Of a stretch of 64,000 nt of DNA, positions 43,831 through 53,137 are shown one piece after another; the first letter of the stretch is position 1, and each line of letters starts with the position of its first letter. Where the stretch lies: the NCBI RefSeq assembly GCF_007744255.1, contig NZ_CP036267.1:3103500-3167499 (forward strand), in the 5' to 3' direction. Below the pieces are notes generated by a model. The model saw nothing but the letters and a program-made list of their open reading frames with translations, did no database searches and was not told the origin of the DNA. The translations under genes and the position numbers were made by a program. The stretch comes from Thalassoglobus polymorphus (GTDB lineage Bacteria; Planctomycetota; Planctomycetia; Planctomycetales; Planctomycetaceae).

Positions 43831-45360
43831 TTATTTGGGGGGGCGGTTTGGGATCGATGGGTTGTTGAGGGCTTCCGGGTTCGGTTCTGGCTCAGGTGAG
43901 TCGGATTGGCGGGAGAAGTATTGGTCGACTTGGGTACGGAGAGAGGGGCGCAGTACGACGACCACGTGATCGCCGCTTTCGATTTGAAACCTTCCTTGAG
44001 GCATGATGATTTCTTGATCACGGGCAATCAAAGCGACTACAACACCTGCGGGAAACTGGAGTTCTCTGAGTGTGCGGCCAGCTGCGCGGCATCCGGGTTC
44101 GACATAGTAGTCGACGATGTCTCCATCGATGTCGCGCAATGAACTGATCTCAAGAGTCACAGGCGTTGGGTGTTGTTCAGGGTCTTCAAGCTTCAGCAAT
44201 CGAGCTGCGGGAGGTAAAGTCCAGCCCTGAATGAGCGCCGAGACGAGTACAACCACAAAGACTGTGTCAAACATCACCGATGCACCTGGAAGTCCCGCGA
44301 GCATCGGGAATGTCGCTAGAGTAATTGGAACGGCCCCCTTCAATCCGACCCATGACAAGAAGAGTAATTCGTGAAAGGAAAATCGAAACCAGGAAGCACA
44401 CAGGAAGACGGCAACAGGGCGAGCGACTAGAATCAGAACCGCAGCAATCAACAACGTGACTCCCGCGACATCCATCAATCGACTTGGAAAGCTCAATAAA
44501 CCGAGCGTCATGAACATCAAAATTTGGCAAATCCACGCTGCGGCATCGTGAAATAAAAGAATGCCTCGATGGAAGACTGGACGTCGGTTCCCGATCACGA
44601 TTCCAGTCAAATAGACCGCCAGAAAACCACTTCCGTCCAGAACGGCTGCCAGTCCAAAAGAAAACAACGCCAGCGCAGTCGCCATCACCGGATACAAGCC
44701 TGCTGCGCCGAGTTGGATATACTTGAGCCCCCAAACTCCTCCATAACCGACCAGTACCCCAGCGACCGAACCAACAACCAGTTGAGTCAAGAACAATCCC
44801 AGCAAAGCTGGGCCAGGCGCAACAGCACCTGTCAACAATTGAATCAATCCGACGGTCAGAAAAATTGCCATCGGGTCATTCGATCCACTCTCAACCTCCA
44901 GTGTTTCAGCCAATCGCTTCCGAATGCTGACGCCCCCCGATCGAAGGACGGAAAAGACCGCCGAGGCATCCGTCGAACCAACGATACTTCCCAGCAAAAG
45001 CCCTTCAAGGATTGAGATTCCGAGTATCCAGGACGCGGCCAAACCAGTGATCATGGCAGTAATCAGGACGCCGAAACTTGCAAGGACTGCGGCCGGTTTC
45101 CAGACGGACCGAATTGATTTGAAAGAGGTGCGAAGCCCACCATCGAAGAGAATCAGGCACAAAGCGATTGTGCCGATCGAGTTTGCTAACGAGTAGTCCT
45201 CGAAGTCGATTCTCCCCACTCCCTCCGAACCAGCCAGCATCCCGACAAGCAGGAACAGAAGCAGCACGGGGACTCCGATGCGAGTCGACAACTTGTTCGA
45301 TGCGATGCCCAACAGGAGGAGAATCCCGGAGGCTAAGATGAGCGTTGCGGTATCCGGCAT
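43831..45360 (-). CDS. CPA1-type cation/proton antiporter with RCK_C domain
   Basis: A 509-residue inner-membrane antiporter close to the K+/H+ antiporter NhaP2/CvrA. About twelve helices include the transport-core motifs LILFDGGLRT, VGSTDASAVFSVLRSGG and the ion-binding VESGSNDPMAIFLTV. After the membrane part a TrkA/RCK C-terminal domain (VDYYVEPGCRAAGRTLREL, then GRFQIESGDHVVVVL) suggests gating by a cytoplasmic ligand. Its start overlaps the stop of the upstream USP gene in a TGATG junction, so the two are translationally coupled. Confidence 0.92.
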   Translation of the reverse strand: MPDTATLILASGILLLLGIASNKLSTRIGVPVLLLFLLVGMLAGSEGVGRIDFEDYSLANSIGTIALCLILFDGGLRTSFKSIRSVWKPAAVLASFGVLITAMITGLAASWILGISILEGLLLGSIVGSTDASAVFSVLRSGGVSIRKRLAETLEVESGSNDPMAIFLTVGLIQLLTGAVAPGPALLGLFLTQLVVGSVAGVLVGYGGVWGLKYIQLGAAGLYPVMATALALFSFGLAAVLDGSGFLAVYLTGIVIGNRRPVFHRGILLFHDAAAWICQILMFMTLGLLSFPSRLMDVAGVTLLIAAVLILVARPVAVFLCASWFRFSFHELLFLSWVGLKGAVPITLATFPMLAGLPGASVMFDTVFVVVLVSALIQGWTLPPAARLLKLEDPEQHPTPVTLEISSLRDIDGDIVDYYVEPGCRAAGRTLRELQFPAGVVVALIARDQEIIMPQGRFQIESGDHVVVVLRPSLRTQVDQYFSRQSDSPEPEPNPEALNNPSIPNRPPK

Positions 45361-46232
45361 CAGGACTCAGTTCCGTTTTGGAGCGGGGGCACAGCAAGCA
45401 CGTCTCGTTCAGAGTTTCGCAATACGCCCTCTGTCACGCTTCCCATCAGTACTCGAGCAACCGCAGAGCGGCCGCATGTTCCAACTACGATCAATTCCGC
45501 CGACAATTCGATCGCTGTCTCACAAATCGTTTCAGCAGTGTCGGCAGTATCAGGTTTCAGAATCGTTGACAGCCCCTCAATATTAATTCCTTCAATGAAC
45601 GACGCGACATTTTCACTCGCCCTTTTCCTTTCTCCTGCGAGATACGATTGTTTCTCTTCAACGCTTAATGATGCTCGATTCATCAGAGCAATCCCAGGAG
45701 CGTTGAACACATGGAGAAGAGAGAGATTGAGTTGATCGAGCAAACCGAGTGATTTAGCGGAAAGGATCATTGCTTTTGAATACGCGGAAAGATCTGTTGC
45801 CAAAACGGCTCGACGGTACGGTCCGGTTGGAACACCGTTGGCTGTCAAAACGGGACGATCTGCAGTACGTATCGTTCGCTCAGCCGTTGTTCCAACCAAG
45901 ATATTTTTAAGAATCTGCCTACGATGCGGTCCGATAATAATTAAGTCAGCGTTCAGGTCTCTTGCTGTACTGGTGATTCCCGAAAATGGCTTTCCGAGGA
46001 CAACACGGAATTCGCAGTTTAAGCCGTTAACCTCTCGGAGAGTCCTCGTCAGTTTCTCAAGCAACTGGGTTGAGACATCTCGTTCAGCCAGCACAATCTC
46101 CTGCGCCTGATCGTCATCGACAACGTGAACTAAATAGACCTTGGCATCGAAATCACGCGCCAGTAACTTCGCGCGTTGGATTGCACGATCCGAGCGTTCC
46201 GAAAAATCGGTTGCGACTACAATGGTCTTCAT
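45360..46232 (-). CDS. tandem-domain universal stress protein
   Basis: A 290-residue UspA-family protein from ATG 46232 (MKTIVVATDFSERSDRAIQR) with two USP domains. The ATP-binding pattern G-x2-G-x9-G-S/T appears best in the second (VVGTCGRSAVARVLMGSVTEG) and in a weaker form in the first (IIGPHRRQILKNILVGTTAE). It may sense ATP, ADP or AMP. It is directly coupled to the antiporter gene downstream (TGATG), suggesting it regulates that transporter in response to energy or pH. A variant repeat lies about 40 bases upstream. Confidence 0.9.
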   Translation of the reverse strand: MKTIVVATDFSERSDRAIQRAKLLARDFDAKVYLVHVVDDDQAQEIVLAERDVSTQLLEKLTRTLREVNGLNCEFRVVLGKPFSGITSTARDLNADLIIIGPHRRQILKNILVGTTAERTIRTADRPVLTANGVPTGPYRRAVLATDLSAYSKAMILSAKSLGLLDQLNLSLLHVFNAPGIALMNRASLSVEEKQSYLAGERKRASENVASFIEGINIEGLSTILKPDTADTAETICETAIELSAELIVVGTCGRSAVARVLMGSVTEGVLRNSERDVLAVPPLQNGTES

Positions 46233-46271
46233 AACTCTACTTATCGGCATCAATAGATGGAGTGAGGAGTT

Positions 46272-46371
46272 GAACACTTTCGTGTTACTTGCGCCTGCCG
46301 AGAGTGCTTTGATGTGGAAAATCGCACTTGTCAGCGAGGCAGAATCCGAACACCAATTCGAAAAATTCTAT
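46272..46371 (+). repeat. TAGAGCA-type repeat, variant form
   Basis: Starts GAACACTTTCGTGTTACTTG, contains CAGCGAGGCAGAATCCGAAC and ends ACCAATTCGAAAAATTCTA, matching the right half of the main form well. It lies in the spacer upstream of the USP gene. Confidence 0.65.
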
Positions 46372-46626
46372 CCTATCCAGATCAGTTTGTAAGGGATTGG
46401 GAAAATCCTCGTACCATAACGAATCAGCTAAGAATTTGCTCACAATAATTGCATAAAGATCGGAAATCGACAGACAGCTTCTGAAGGTGCGATCTGATCT
46501 TGGCTGCTTTGCCTGGCGAACTCCATATTCGCTCGGTAATCCGCTCGGTTCAGGTCTTGAGTTCAGGTTGGTCGCAACATGCGAGAAAACACTTTTCAGT
46601 TGCGACTTTCACAGCCTCCTGAATCC

Positions 46627-46737
46627 AGAGCATTTTCCTCTACCATTCTCTCAACCGTCTGCCCGTGTAGAATATGCTGCACCTGTGAAATTACTATTCG
46701 CCACGGGACAGAGTCCGAACATCAATTCAATCATTGC
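46627..46737 (+). repeat. TAGAGCA repeat, diverged unfilled form, abutting mgtE
   Basis: Starts AGAGCATTTTCCTCTACC, contains GTCTGCCCGTGTAGAATATG and ATTCGCCACGGGACAGAGTC, and ends near CATCAATTCAATCATTGC. It ends 12 bases before the chosen ATG of the MgtE gene. Confidence 0.6.
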
Positions 46738-46749
46738 GATCAAAGGAAA

Positions 46750-47778
46750 ATGACAGTGCAGAATGGCACAAGCGAAGATAGCCAGAATGACCTTCTCGGT
46801 GATCGCAGACAGGATTTCCCAGCCGAGACCGTCGGGCGGCTCATGAGATCGGAGTTTGTCGCGGTCCGACCAGAGTGTACTGTCGCTGAAGCTTTGGCCT
46901 ACATCCGCAAGCACGGTCGCAAAGCTCAAACACTCAACACAATCTATGTTGTCGATTCTCACGACACTCTGGTTGGCGCCGTCCGTTTGAGAGATATCGT
47001 TCTCGCCTCCCCAGAACTTCAGATCTCTGATGTGCTGGACCCTGACTTGATTTCACTCACAGTAGACGAGGACCAGGAAGTCGCCGTAAAGAAAATCAGA
47101 GAGCATGATGCTCTGATGCTGCCAGTCTTGGATAACTCTGGAACTTTGGTAGGAATCATCACCGCTCGAGACGTGATGGGGATTGCAGAATATGAATCAC
47201 TGGAGGATTTCCAGAAGTTCAGTTCAATTCAAAAAGCAATTGACAACCCGTTGACAGCCCGGATCGTTCACTTGTACCGACAGCGGATCGTCTGGCTGTC
47301 GGCATTGGTGGTCATGAATGTCTTCTCAGGTTTCGCCATCTCGCAGTTCGAAGATCTCATCACGTCGATGGTTTCACTTGTCTTCTTTCTCCCATTACTC
47401 ATCGACAGCGGAGGCAATGCGGGCGCACAATCTGCCACTTTGATGATTCGGTCGTTGGCGATTGGTGACGTTCACATGCGAGATTGGATGACCTTGGTAG
47501 GCAAAGAAATCATGGTCTCACTTCTGTTGGGAGTCACCATGGCAGCGGGCGTTGCACTGGTCGCGAGCATCCGAGCACCAGAGATTATTGCGGTGGTCTC
47601 AATAACAATGATCTGCAGTGTGATGTTGAGCAGCCTGTTAGGCCTGCTACTTCCCTTTATACTCACGAAACTCAAACTTGATCCCGCTACGGCAAGCGCG
47701 CCGCTGATTACATCCATCGCAGACATCTCCGGCGTATTGATTTACTTCTCACTTGCGTCATGGTTCTTCAATTTGTGA
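46750..47778 (+). CDS. mgtE: MgtE-family Mg2+ transporter, short form without N domain
   Basis: A magnesium channel/transporter of 342 residues. ATG 46750 (MTVQNGTSEDSQ) has AAGGA directly upstream; the longer frame from 46579 runs through a repeat copy and is not protein-like. A pair of CBS domains (AEALAYIRKHGRKAQTLNTI, AVKKIREHDALMLPVLDNSG) is followed by the plug-helix region and the five-helix pore, with the signature DSGGNAGAQSATLMIRSLA. The helical N domain of about 120 residues that senses Mg2+ in full MgtE is absent, so the protein is about 100 residues shorter than usual. Confidence 0.88.
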   Translation: MTVQNGTSEDSQNDLLGDRRQDFPAETVGRLMRSEFVAVRPECTVAEALAYIRKHGRKAQTLNTIYVVDSHDTLVGAVRLRDIVLASPELQISDVLDPDLISLTVDEDQEVAVKKIREHDALMLPVLDNSGTLVGIITARDVMGIAEYESLEDFQKFSSIQKAIDNPLTARIVHLYRQRIVWLSALVVMNVFSGFAISQFEDLITSMVSLVFFLPLLIDSGGNAGAQSATLMIRSLAIGDVHMRDWMTLVGKEIMVSLLLGVTMAAGVALVASIRAPEIIAVVSITMICSVMLSSLLGLLLPFILTKLKLDPATASAPLITSIADISGVLIYFSLASWFFNL

Positions 47779-47876
47779 ACCACCCTTAAACATCAACTTT
47801 GGAGAAATTTTCCGGAACCCGCGATCGTCTTTCATGGAGAAGCAGTCGTTTCCACCTCCCCTCTTCGGAAGCTGTT

Positions 47877-48896
47877 CTAAAATTCTCCGACGATTTCACC
47901 ACCGTTGCGAGTTCCCAATGCTCGCCAAGTTCCTCGGTCGAGATTTTCGCTGAGAGCGCGGACTGAGCCATCGAACATAAGTACGTTCACCATTCCCACG
48001 TGATAGCTGCGTGATGTGATGATCGCGTAACTTGGACTGCCTGCTCCCCCATCGAGACCTTCCTGCCATGAATTATAATCGGTCTCTTCGTATTCGACGC
48101 CTCCGGTTGAGAAGCGGACTTTTGAATTCGGCGGGAGAGCGGTCGTCACTCCGGTGTGATGCACGCGACCATCGGGCCACTCTGTGTGCCCCGTATTTTT
48201 GAACTGGCCTCCCGAAGCGACAATGGCTTCTGCCTCAGCGATTGAGTCAGGAACAGTCGTTTGCGATGGCCCACCATTGCGTTGATACGGCGTCCAGGCT
48301 TTCACCTCGGCAGCTAACATTGTATTCGTCGAACCATCAACTGCATCACGAAAAGAGAGTTTCGCATTCGGGTAGAAGAGTCCATCTCCTCCTCGCCCTG
48401 TAGCTGGGTCAAAGACAAACCATGTTCCATAACTAAATCCATACGATGTTGGATAGAGCGTCACTTTTCCTCCGCCAGGATCTCGAGCGACATCACTTTT
48501 CGGATCGCTGGGGCAAGCGAAGACAGGAACTTTGACACCGCTGATTGCTGTTTGAAAATCCCAGGCGGTTGTCAAATCGACTCCATTATAAAGACTTCCC
48601 TGTTCCAGATAGGGAAGAATTCGACCATGGACACCCCACGACCCATTACTGCCGGTTGATGAGACTGACAAATTCACAGCCGCTCCCGGTGGCAAGTATC
48701 TGTTTGCATCAATGTAATTATGCAGGGCAAGCCCCAACTGTTTAAGATGATTCTTGCACTGAGTTCGTCTGGCAGCTTCCCTGGCCTGTTGCACAGCGGG
48801 GAGTAAAAGAGCAACTAAAATCGCGATAATCGCAATCACCACAAGGAGCTCGATCAGAGTGAAGCCTCGTCGCTTCGATCTTTGGGGCACAAACAT
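47877..48896 (-). CDS. DUF1559 protein with type IV pilin-like N-terminus
   Basis: One of the planctomycete-specific pseudopilin-like proteins. The prepilin leader RSKRRGFTLIELLVVIAI has the cleavage site between Gly11 and Phe12 and Glu at position 5 of the mature chain (residue 16). LLPAVQQAREAARRTQCKNH and LKQLGLALHNYIDANRYLPP follow, the DUF1559 hallmark. The C-terminal HVGMVNVLMFDGSVRALSENL (the H-x-G-G-x-N-V family end) is also standard. Likely surface or periplasmic, processed by prepilin peptidase. Function unknown, with dozens of copies per genome in relatives. Confidence 0.95.
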   Translation of the reverse strand: MFVPQRSKRRGFTLIELLVVIAIIAILVALLLPAVQQAREAARRTQCKNHLKQLGLALHNYIDANRYLPPGAAVNLSVSSTGSNGSWGVHGRILPYLEQGSLYNGVDLTTAWDFQTAISGVKVPVFACPSDPKSDVARDPGGGKVTLYPTSYGFSYGTWFVFDPATGRGGDGLFYPNAKLSFRDAVDGSTNTMLAAEVKAWTPYQRNGGPSQTTVPDSIAEAEAIVASGGQFKNTGHTEWPDGRVHHTGVTTALPPNSKVRFSTGGVEYEETDYNSWQEGLDGGAGSPSYAIITSRSYHVGMVNVLMFDGSVRALSENLDRGTWRALGTRNGGEIVGEF

Positions 48897-49247
48897 TTCT
48901 TAAGAGTATTCCATATTGGTCAGACTGGGTCTGATGAGATTATTTCGTCTGAATTGATCTCCAGCGATGCTGGAAGTGCAAGCCAACAAAGGCTGCGGAA
49001 GATGAAAGCGGGAGATGAAATCAGTGACGAACTCGTAAAGTTGAGAGATTGTGGTGCAAAAAGTGTTCCCTAATGAAATTTCAATCAGATGCCGAGTAAG
49101 ATGCTGGGAATTGATTGAATATTTGCAGCCTCTCAGAATTAGCGGCGACAGAATCGCCACCCCATGGCGAAATCGTCGCCATGAACATAACGCTCTCCTG
49201 TTGGCTCAAGCACAAGAGTTGAACGGTAGCTTTCACCGAGAATAGAT
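48897..49247. other. divergent region between DUF1559 and the two-component genes
   Basis: About 350 bases with no gene. The right part contains the phased double inverted repeat at 49144-49182. I looked for a sigma-54 -24/-12 promoter in front of the kinase and did not find a good match. Confidence 0.6.
49144..49182 (+). promoter_or_regulatory. two phased GGCGA-N5-TCGCC inverted repeats
   Basis: GGCGA-cagaa-TCGCC at 49144-49158 and GGCGA-aatcg-TCGCC at 49166-49180 share the same half-sites and the same 5-base spacer. The second extends to ATGGCGA / TCGCCAT. Their centres are exactly 22 bases apart, two turns of DNA. They lie 66-104 bases upstream of the histidine kinase start and look like tandem dimer sites for a regulator, possibly the NtrC-type protein encoded in the same operon. 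Confidence 0.55.
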
Positions 49248-50651
49248 ATGCGCTGGCCAATCCGAAATCAGATTTTAGTCCCGTTTCTGTTTATTCAGAT
49301 CGCGACAATTCTCGCCGTGGCCTTATCGTCTGGATGGTTTGCGATTCGCCAAGTTGACGACGAAGTGGCAACACGTCTGGAGAACGTGATGGAGACGCTT
49401 GAAAAAGCGTCTTACCCGCTGACCAGTAATATCTTGGAACAGCTCTACAATCTGACAGGAGCAGAGTTTGTCGTTTACAATTTCAACGGTCAGCAGACTG
49501 CTTCCACTCTAAAAGAGTTTGCCCTCACCACCAAGGAGCTGCAGTCGATTCCGTCTCCGGAACAGAACTCTCAGTTTCTGCGAAGTCAGGGTTCCCTGAC
49601 CTTTGCGGGGGAGCAATTTCTGGCTGGAAAAGCGATGTTGAAATCGAATCGCGGAACCGTACTTGTTCTGTATCCCAAAAGTGCGTTGGCGGCAGCTCGT
49701 TGGGAAGCGATTGTGAATCCGGCCCTGGTTGGCGGATCGTTGCTCTTACTCACCCCACTCGCGTCTTTCTGGATCTCGAGGCGGCTTGCGAGAAGAATTC
49801 AGGACGTCCAACAACACGTATCCCGGATTGCCGGCGGTGACTTAACTCCCATGCCGATTCTCAAATCGCAGGACGAACTTCGTGAATTGTCACAAAGCGT
49901 AAACCGCATGACGGTTGTTCTCGACCAGTCAATGAAGCGAATTCAAGAGAGTGAGCGGTCCGCAATGCTGACACAACTCGTAGGGGGCCTGGCACATCAA
50001 TTGCGAAATTCACTCACCGGAGCGCGGGTCTCAATACAGCTCCATCAACGACATTGTTCTACAGGCGAAGAAGAGGCGATTGAAGTCGCCTTGAAACAAC
50101 TCACCTTGACCGAAGAACAGATCAAAGCTCTTTTAAGACTTTCGCGAGGCGAGTCAGAAGTTGCCCGCTCCGGTGATGTCGCGGTCATCTTAGATGATGC
50201 GATCTCGCTGGTCCGGCCACTATGCATTCACCAGAAAATCGACCTTGTTTACAATCGGGACAACTTTGCCTGTCTTGTGGAAGATCAAGATGCGATCCGA
50301 GGGGCAATGTTAAACTTGTTGATGAATGCTATTGAAGCGACCCCGAGAAACGGTGAGATCCTCGTACAAACTCATTCCACAGGGGATGAAATTTCTATCG
50401 ATGTTATCGACGATGGTCCGGGCGTGGCGCCGGATCAACTCGACAAAGTCTTCACACCGTTCTTTACAACAAAACCGGAAGGAGCTGGTTTGGGACTGGC
50501 ACTGGCACGTCATGCGGCCGAAGATTGCAATGGGACGTTAACAATCATTCAGCAAGAGAAATCCACATTTCGCTTAAGTCTCCCTCAGCTTAAGAATCGC
50601 CCCGCATCTGCAGAACTGGCCAACAACAAACAGTCATCCGCATCCAACTGA
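49248..50651 (+). CDS. sensor histidine kinase, NtrB-like partner of the sigma-54 regulator
   Basis: A 467-residue membrane kinase. Two helices (about 10-32 and 158-176) flank an extracytoplasmic sensor region, followed by a HAMP domain (RRLARRIQDVQQHVSRIAGG). The phosphorylation box reads GGLAHQLRNSLTGARVSIQL, with His250 followed by Gln rather than the common Glu or Asp. The ATPase domain has NLLMNAIEATP, DDGPGVAPDQ and PEGAGLGLALARHA. The response regulator gene follows after 61 bases. The signal sensed is unknown. Confidence 0.93.
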   Translation: MRWPIRNQILVPFLFIQIATILAVALSSGWFAIRQVDDEVATRLENVMETLEKASYPLTSNILEQLYNLTGAEFVVYNFNGQQTASTLKEFALTTKELQSIPSPEQNSQFLRSQGSLTFAGEQFLAGKAMLKSNRGTVLVLYPKSALAAARWEAIVNPALVGGSLLLLTPLASFWISRRLARRIQDVQQHVSRIAGGDLTPMPILKSQDELRELSQSVNRMTVVLDQSMKRIQESERSAMLTQLVGGLAHQLRNSLTGARVSIQLHQRHCSTGEEEAIEVALKQLTLTEEQIKALLRLSRGESEVARSGDVAVILDDAISLVRPLCIHQKIDLVYNRDNFACLVEDQDAIRGAMLNLLMNAIEATPRNGEILVQTHSTGDEISIDVIDDGPGVAPDQLDKVFTPFFTTKPEGAGLGLALARHAAEDCNGTLTIIQQEKSTFRLSLPQLKNRPASAELANNKQSSASN

Positions 50652-50669
50652 ACCGCATCCAACTGAACC
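50634..50669 (+). repeat. tandem duplication across the kinase stop codon
   Basis: GCATCCAACTGAACC, or a slightly longer unit, occurs twice in tandem, so that the TGA stop of the kinase gene is itself duplicated (the second TGA lies in the same frame 15 bases on). It is probably a slippage product. Confidence 0.7.
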
Positions 50670-50712
50670 GGGCAAACATCGGCAACATCAAGTTACTTGA
50701 AGCATTGAAATC

Positions 50713-52131
50713 ATGAGCAGCATTCTGATCGTTGATGACGAACCTTCCATCTGCTGGGCTTTAAAGAAAGCGCTCAGCGAAGATGGACACCAAGTCAATA
50801 CTACGGCAACAGCAGAAAACGCAATCCAGCTGATCACGGAATCCGTGCCTGATGTCGTCGTGATGGACGTTCGCCTGCCTGGCATGGACGGTTTGTCTGC
50901 TCTGCAAGAATTGCAGCGTCAAATCGGGAAGACGCCCGTCATCATCATTACTGCTTTTGGAGATCTTGATACCGCAGTTCAGGCGATCAATCGGGGAGCT
51001 TTTGAATATCTCACAAAGCCGTTTGATCTTGATCAAGCAATCCACGTGATTCAGAAAGCGATTGCAACAGGAAGTTCAGTCACGTCAGCTGACAAAACGA
51101 GATCAAATGAACCTCTTGAAAACCATCTATTGATCGGCTCTTCCCCAGCGATGCAGGCTATCTATCGAGACATCGCCATCGTGGCTGAGCGAGATGTTCC
51201 AGTGCTGATCACTGGCGAAAGTGGGACAGGCAAAGAACTCGTCGCCGGAGCAATTCATCGATACAGCAAACGGGCTGCGGGGCCGTTCGTTCCGGTCTGT
51301 ATTCCTGCAATGAGTGAGTCGGTCTTAGAAAGTGAATTGTTCGGCCACACACGCGGTGCATTCACCGGAGCGACTGAAAAACGGAGTGGGCTGATTAAAG
51401 CTGCAGACGGTGGAACCGCCTTTTTCGATGAGATCGGCGACATCACAATTCCAACGCAAGTCAAGCTGTTGCGAGTGATCGAATCGAGAGCGATCACTCC
51501 CGTGGGAGGTGACGACCCTCTACTCTCCGATTTCCGATTACTGGCTGCCACAAATCGAGATCTGGACTCAATGGTCGCTGACGGGACATTTCGCAAGGAT
51601 CTCTACTTTCGACTCAATGTCTATCAGATCATGATCCCACCACTTCGCGATCGTCCTGAAGACATTCCATTGCTTGCAGACCATTTCATGAAACGCATTG
51701 ATCCAGCCGGCAAGGTCTATCTCGGGAAAGCTGCGTCCAAAGAACTCCTCTCGCGTCCCTGGTTGGGAAATGTCAGAGAACTTCGCAACACCATCGAGCA
51801 TGCCGTCATCGTAACCCGTTCGGGAGAAATTTCCGCAGATGCTTTCGCCGCTCCGATGTCCATCACAGACTCGATAAACAAACCTGCGAGTTCGCTTGGC
51901 CAGTCGGTCCGCACCTGGATTCAATCTCAAATCGACGACCAAACTTCTGACGGAGAAATTGTAAACCTCTTTGACCGATTCCTATCCGAAAGCGAATCCG
52001 TACTCATTACGGAGGCCCTTTCACTTACGCACGGGAATCGTCAAGAGGCTGCAAAAATACTGGGAATCCATCGCCAAACGCTTCGCGAAAAAATTCGGAG
52101 ATATCAAGTGAATGTCTCCGAACTTTCATAA
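50713..52131 (+). CDS. sigma-54-dependent response regulator, NtrC family
   Basis: A 472-residue transcription activator. The receiver domain begins ILIVDDEPSICWALK with the phospho-acceptor Asp52 (VVMDVRLPG) and KPFDLDQ. The AAA+ domain has Walker A GESGTGKELVA, the sigma-54 contact loop as GHTRGAFTGA, Walker B GTAFFDEIGD and the arginine-finger region FRKDLYFRLNVYQIMIPPLRDR. The C-terminal Fis-type helix-turn-helix is NRQEAAKILGIHRQTLREKI. It therefore drives sigma-54 promoters when phosphorylated by the upstream kinase. The target genes are not evident here; the phased repeats upstream of the kinase may be its own site. Confidence 0.95.
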   Translation: MSSILIVDDEPSICWALKKALSEDGHQVNTTATAENAIQLITESVPDVVVMDVRLPGMDGLSALQELQRQIGKTPVIIITAFGDLDTAVQAINRGAFEYLTKPFDLDQAIHVIQKAIATGSSVTSADKTRSNEPLENHLLIGSSPAMQAIYRDIAIVAERDVPVLITGESGTGKELVAGAIHRYSKRAAGPFVPVCIPAMSESVLESELFGHTRGAFTGATEKRSGLIKAADGGTAFFDEIGDITIPTQVKLLRVIESRAITPVGGDDPLLSDFRLLAATNRDLDSMVADGTFRKDLYFRLNVYQIMIPPLRDRPEDIPLLADHFMKRIDPAGKVYLGKAASKELLSRPWLGNVRELRNTIEHAVIVTRSGEISADAFAAPMSITDSINKPASSLGQSVRTWIQSQIDDQTSDGEIVNLFDRFLSESESVLITEALSLTHGNRQEAAKILGIHRQTLREKIRRYQVNVSELS

Positions 52132-52231
52132 ACCCAGTGACGTCTGCTTTCAGAGTATTTCCATGACAGCAAAGTCAATGCTGGACTTTACGCTCTGGAA
52201 TCCACTTCAAAGATGCTCTATTGAAAACACT

Positions 52232-53122
52232 CTATGAGGCCAGGTGTTCTTTGAAGAACGCAATGGTCCGCTTCCATGCCAGTTCAGCAGCGGCTTCGTC
52301 GTAACGGGGAGTTGTGTCGTTGTGAAAACCATGATTCACGCCGGGATAGACGTACGCCGTAAACGACTTGCCGTTTTTTTTCATCGCAGCTTCAAAAGCT
52401 GCAGCTCCGGCGAGGATGCGCGCGTCGTTTTCTGCATTTTGAATCAGCAAAGGAGCTTTGATTTTTGAAACATCCGCAACGTCGGGTTGTCTTCCATAAA
52501 ACGGAACACCAGCGTCGAGAACATCTGGAATTCGCACAGCGAGTTGATTCACAACGCCACCGCCGTAACAGAAACCGACAGCTCCAACTTTTCCGGTCGA
52601 TAGTTGATGCGAATCGAGGAACTTGGCGGCTGCGATGAAGTCTTGAGTCATCTTCTCTCCGTCCCGTTTCGCCTGCATCGAACGACCATCGTCATCGTTG
52701 CCCGGATACCCACCGAGTGGAGTCAGTGCATCGGGAGCTAATGCGAGGAATCCCTGAACCGCGAGTCGACGCGCGACATCTTCGATATAGGGATTCAGGC
52801 CTCGATTCTCATGTATCACCAACACAGCCGGAAACTTATCCCCCTTCGCCGGACGAGCCAACAGCCCTTTCATTTCCCCTGCTCCATCAGGAGAATTGTA
52901 AGTAATCATCTCACTCTGAATACGTGGGTCATCCGGTTTGACTTGTTCTGCCCAAGCATAATTGGGACTCATGCTTGACATCAAACTTTCCACAGTCAGG
53001 CCACCCACAGCAAACGTCGCAAGACGTTTCATGTATTCCCGACGATCAAGTCGCCCGTGGCAATAGTCATCGTACAGACCCAGAACTTGTGGATCGAAGT
53101 CGCTTGCTTTCTTACGGTTCAT
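52232..53122 (-). CDS. dienelactone hydrolase family protein, exported
   Basis: An alpha/beta hydrolase of 296 residues. A long leader with a Tat-like [17 protein letters not shown] (residues 26-42) precedes the domain, so the enzyme is probably exported. The catalytic triad is Cys185 (GFCYGGG), Asp233 (ENDARI) and His264 (VNHGFHND), and Glu105 and Arg107 of HENRGL match the dienelactone hydrolase pattern. Family members cleave dienelactone or other small lactones and esters. The real substrate is unknown. It lies alone on the minus strand with a repeat element just upstream (53138). Confidence 0.9.
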   Translation of the reverse strand: MNRKKASDFDPQVLGLYDDYCHGRLDRREYMKRLATFAVGGLTVESLMSSMSPNYAWAEQVKPDDPRIQSEMITYNSPDGAGEMKGLLARPAKGDKFPAVLVIHENRGLNPYIEDVARRLAVQGFLALAPDALTPLGGYPGNDDDGRSMQAKRDGEKMTQDFIAAAKFLDSHQLSTGKVGAVGFCYGGGVVNQLAVRIPDVLDAGVPFYGRQPDVADVSKIKAPLLIQNAENDARILAGAAAFEAAMKKNGKSFTAYVYPGVNHGFHNDTTPRYDEAAAELAWKRTIAFFKEHLAS

Positions 53123-53137
53123 CAGAGTCTCCTGGTT

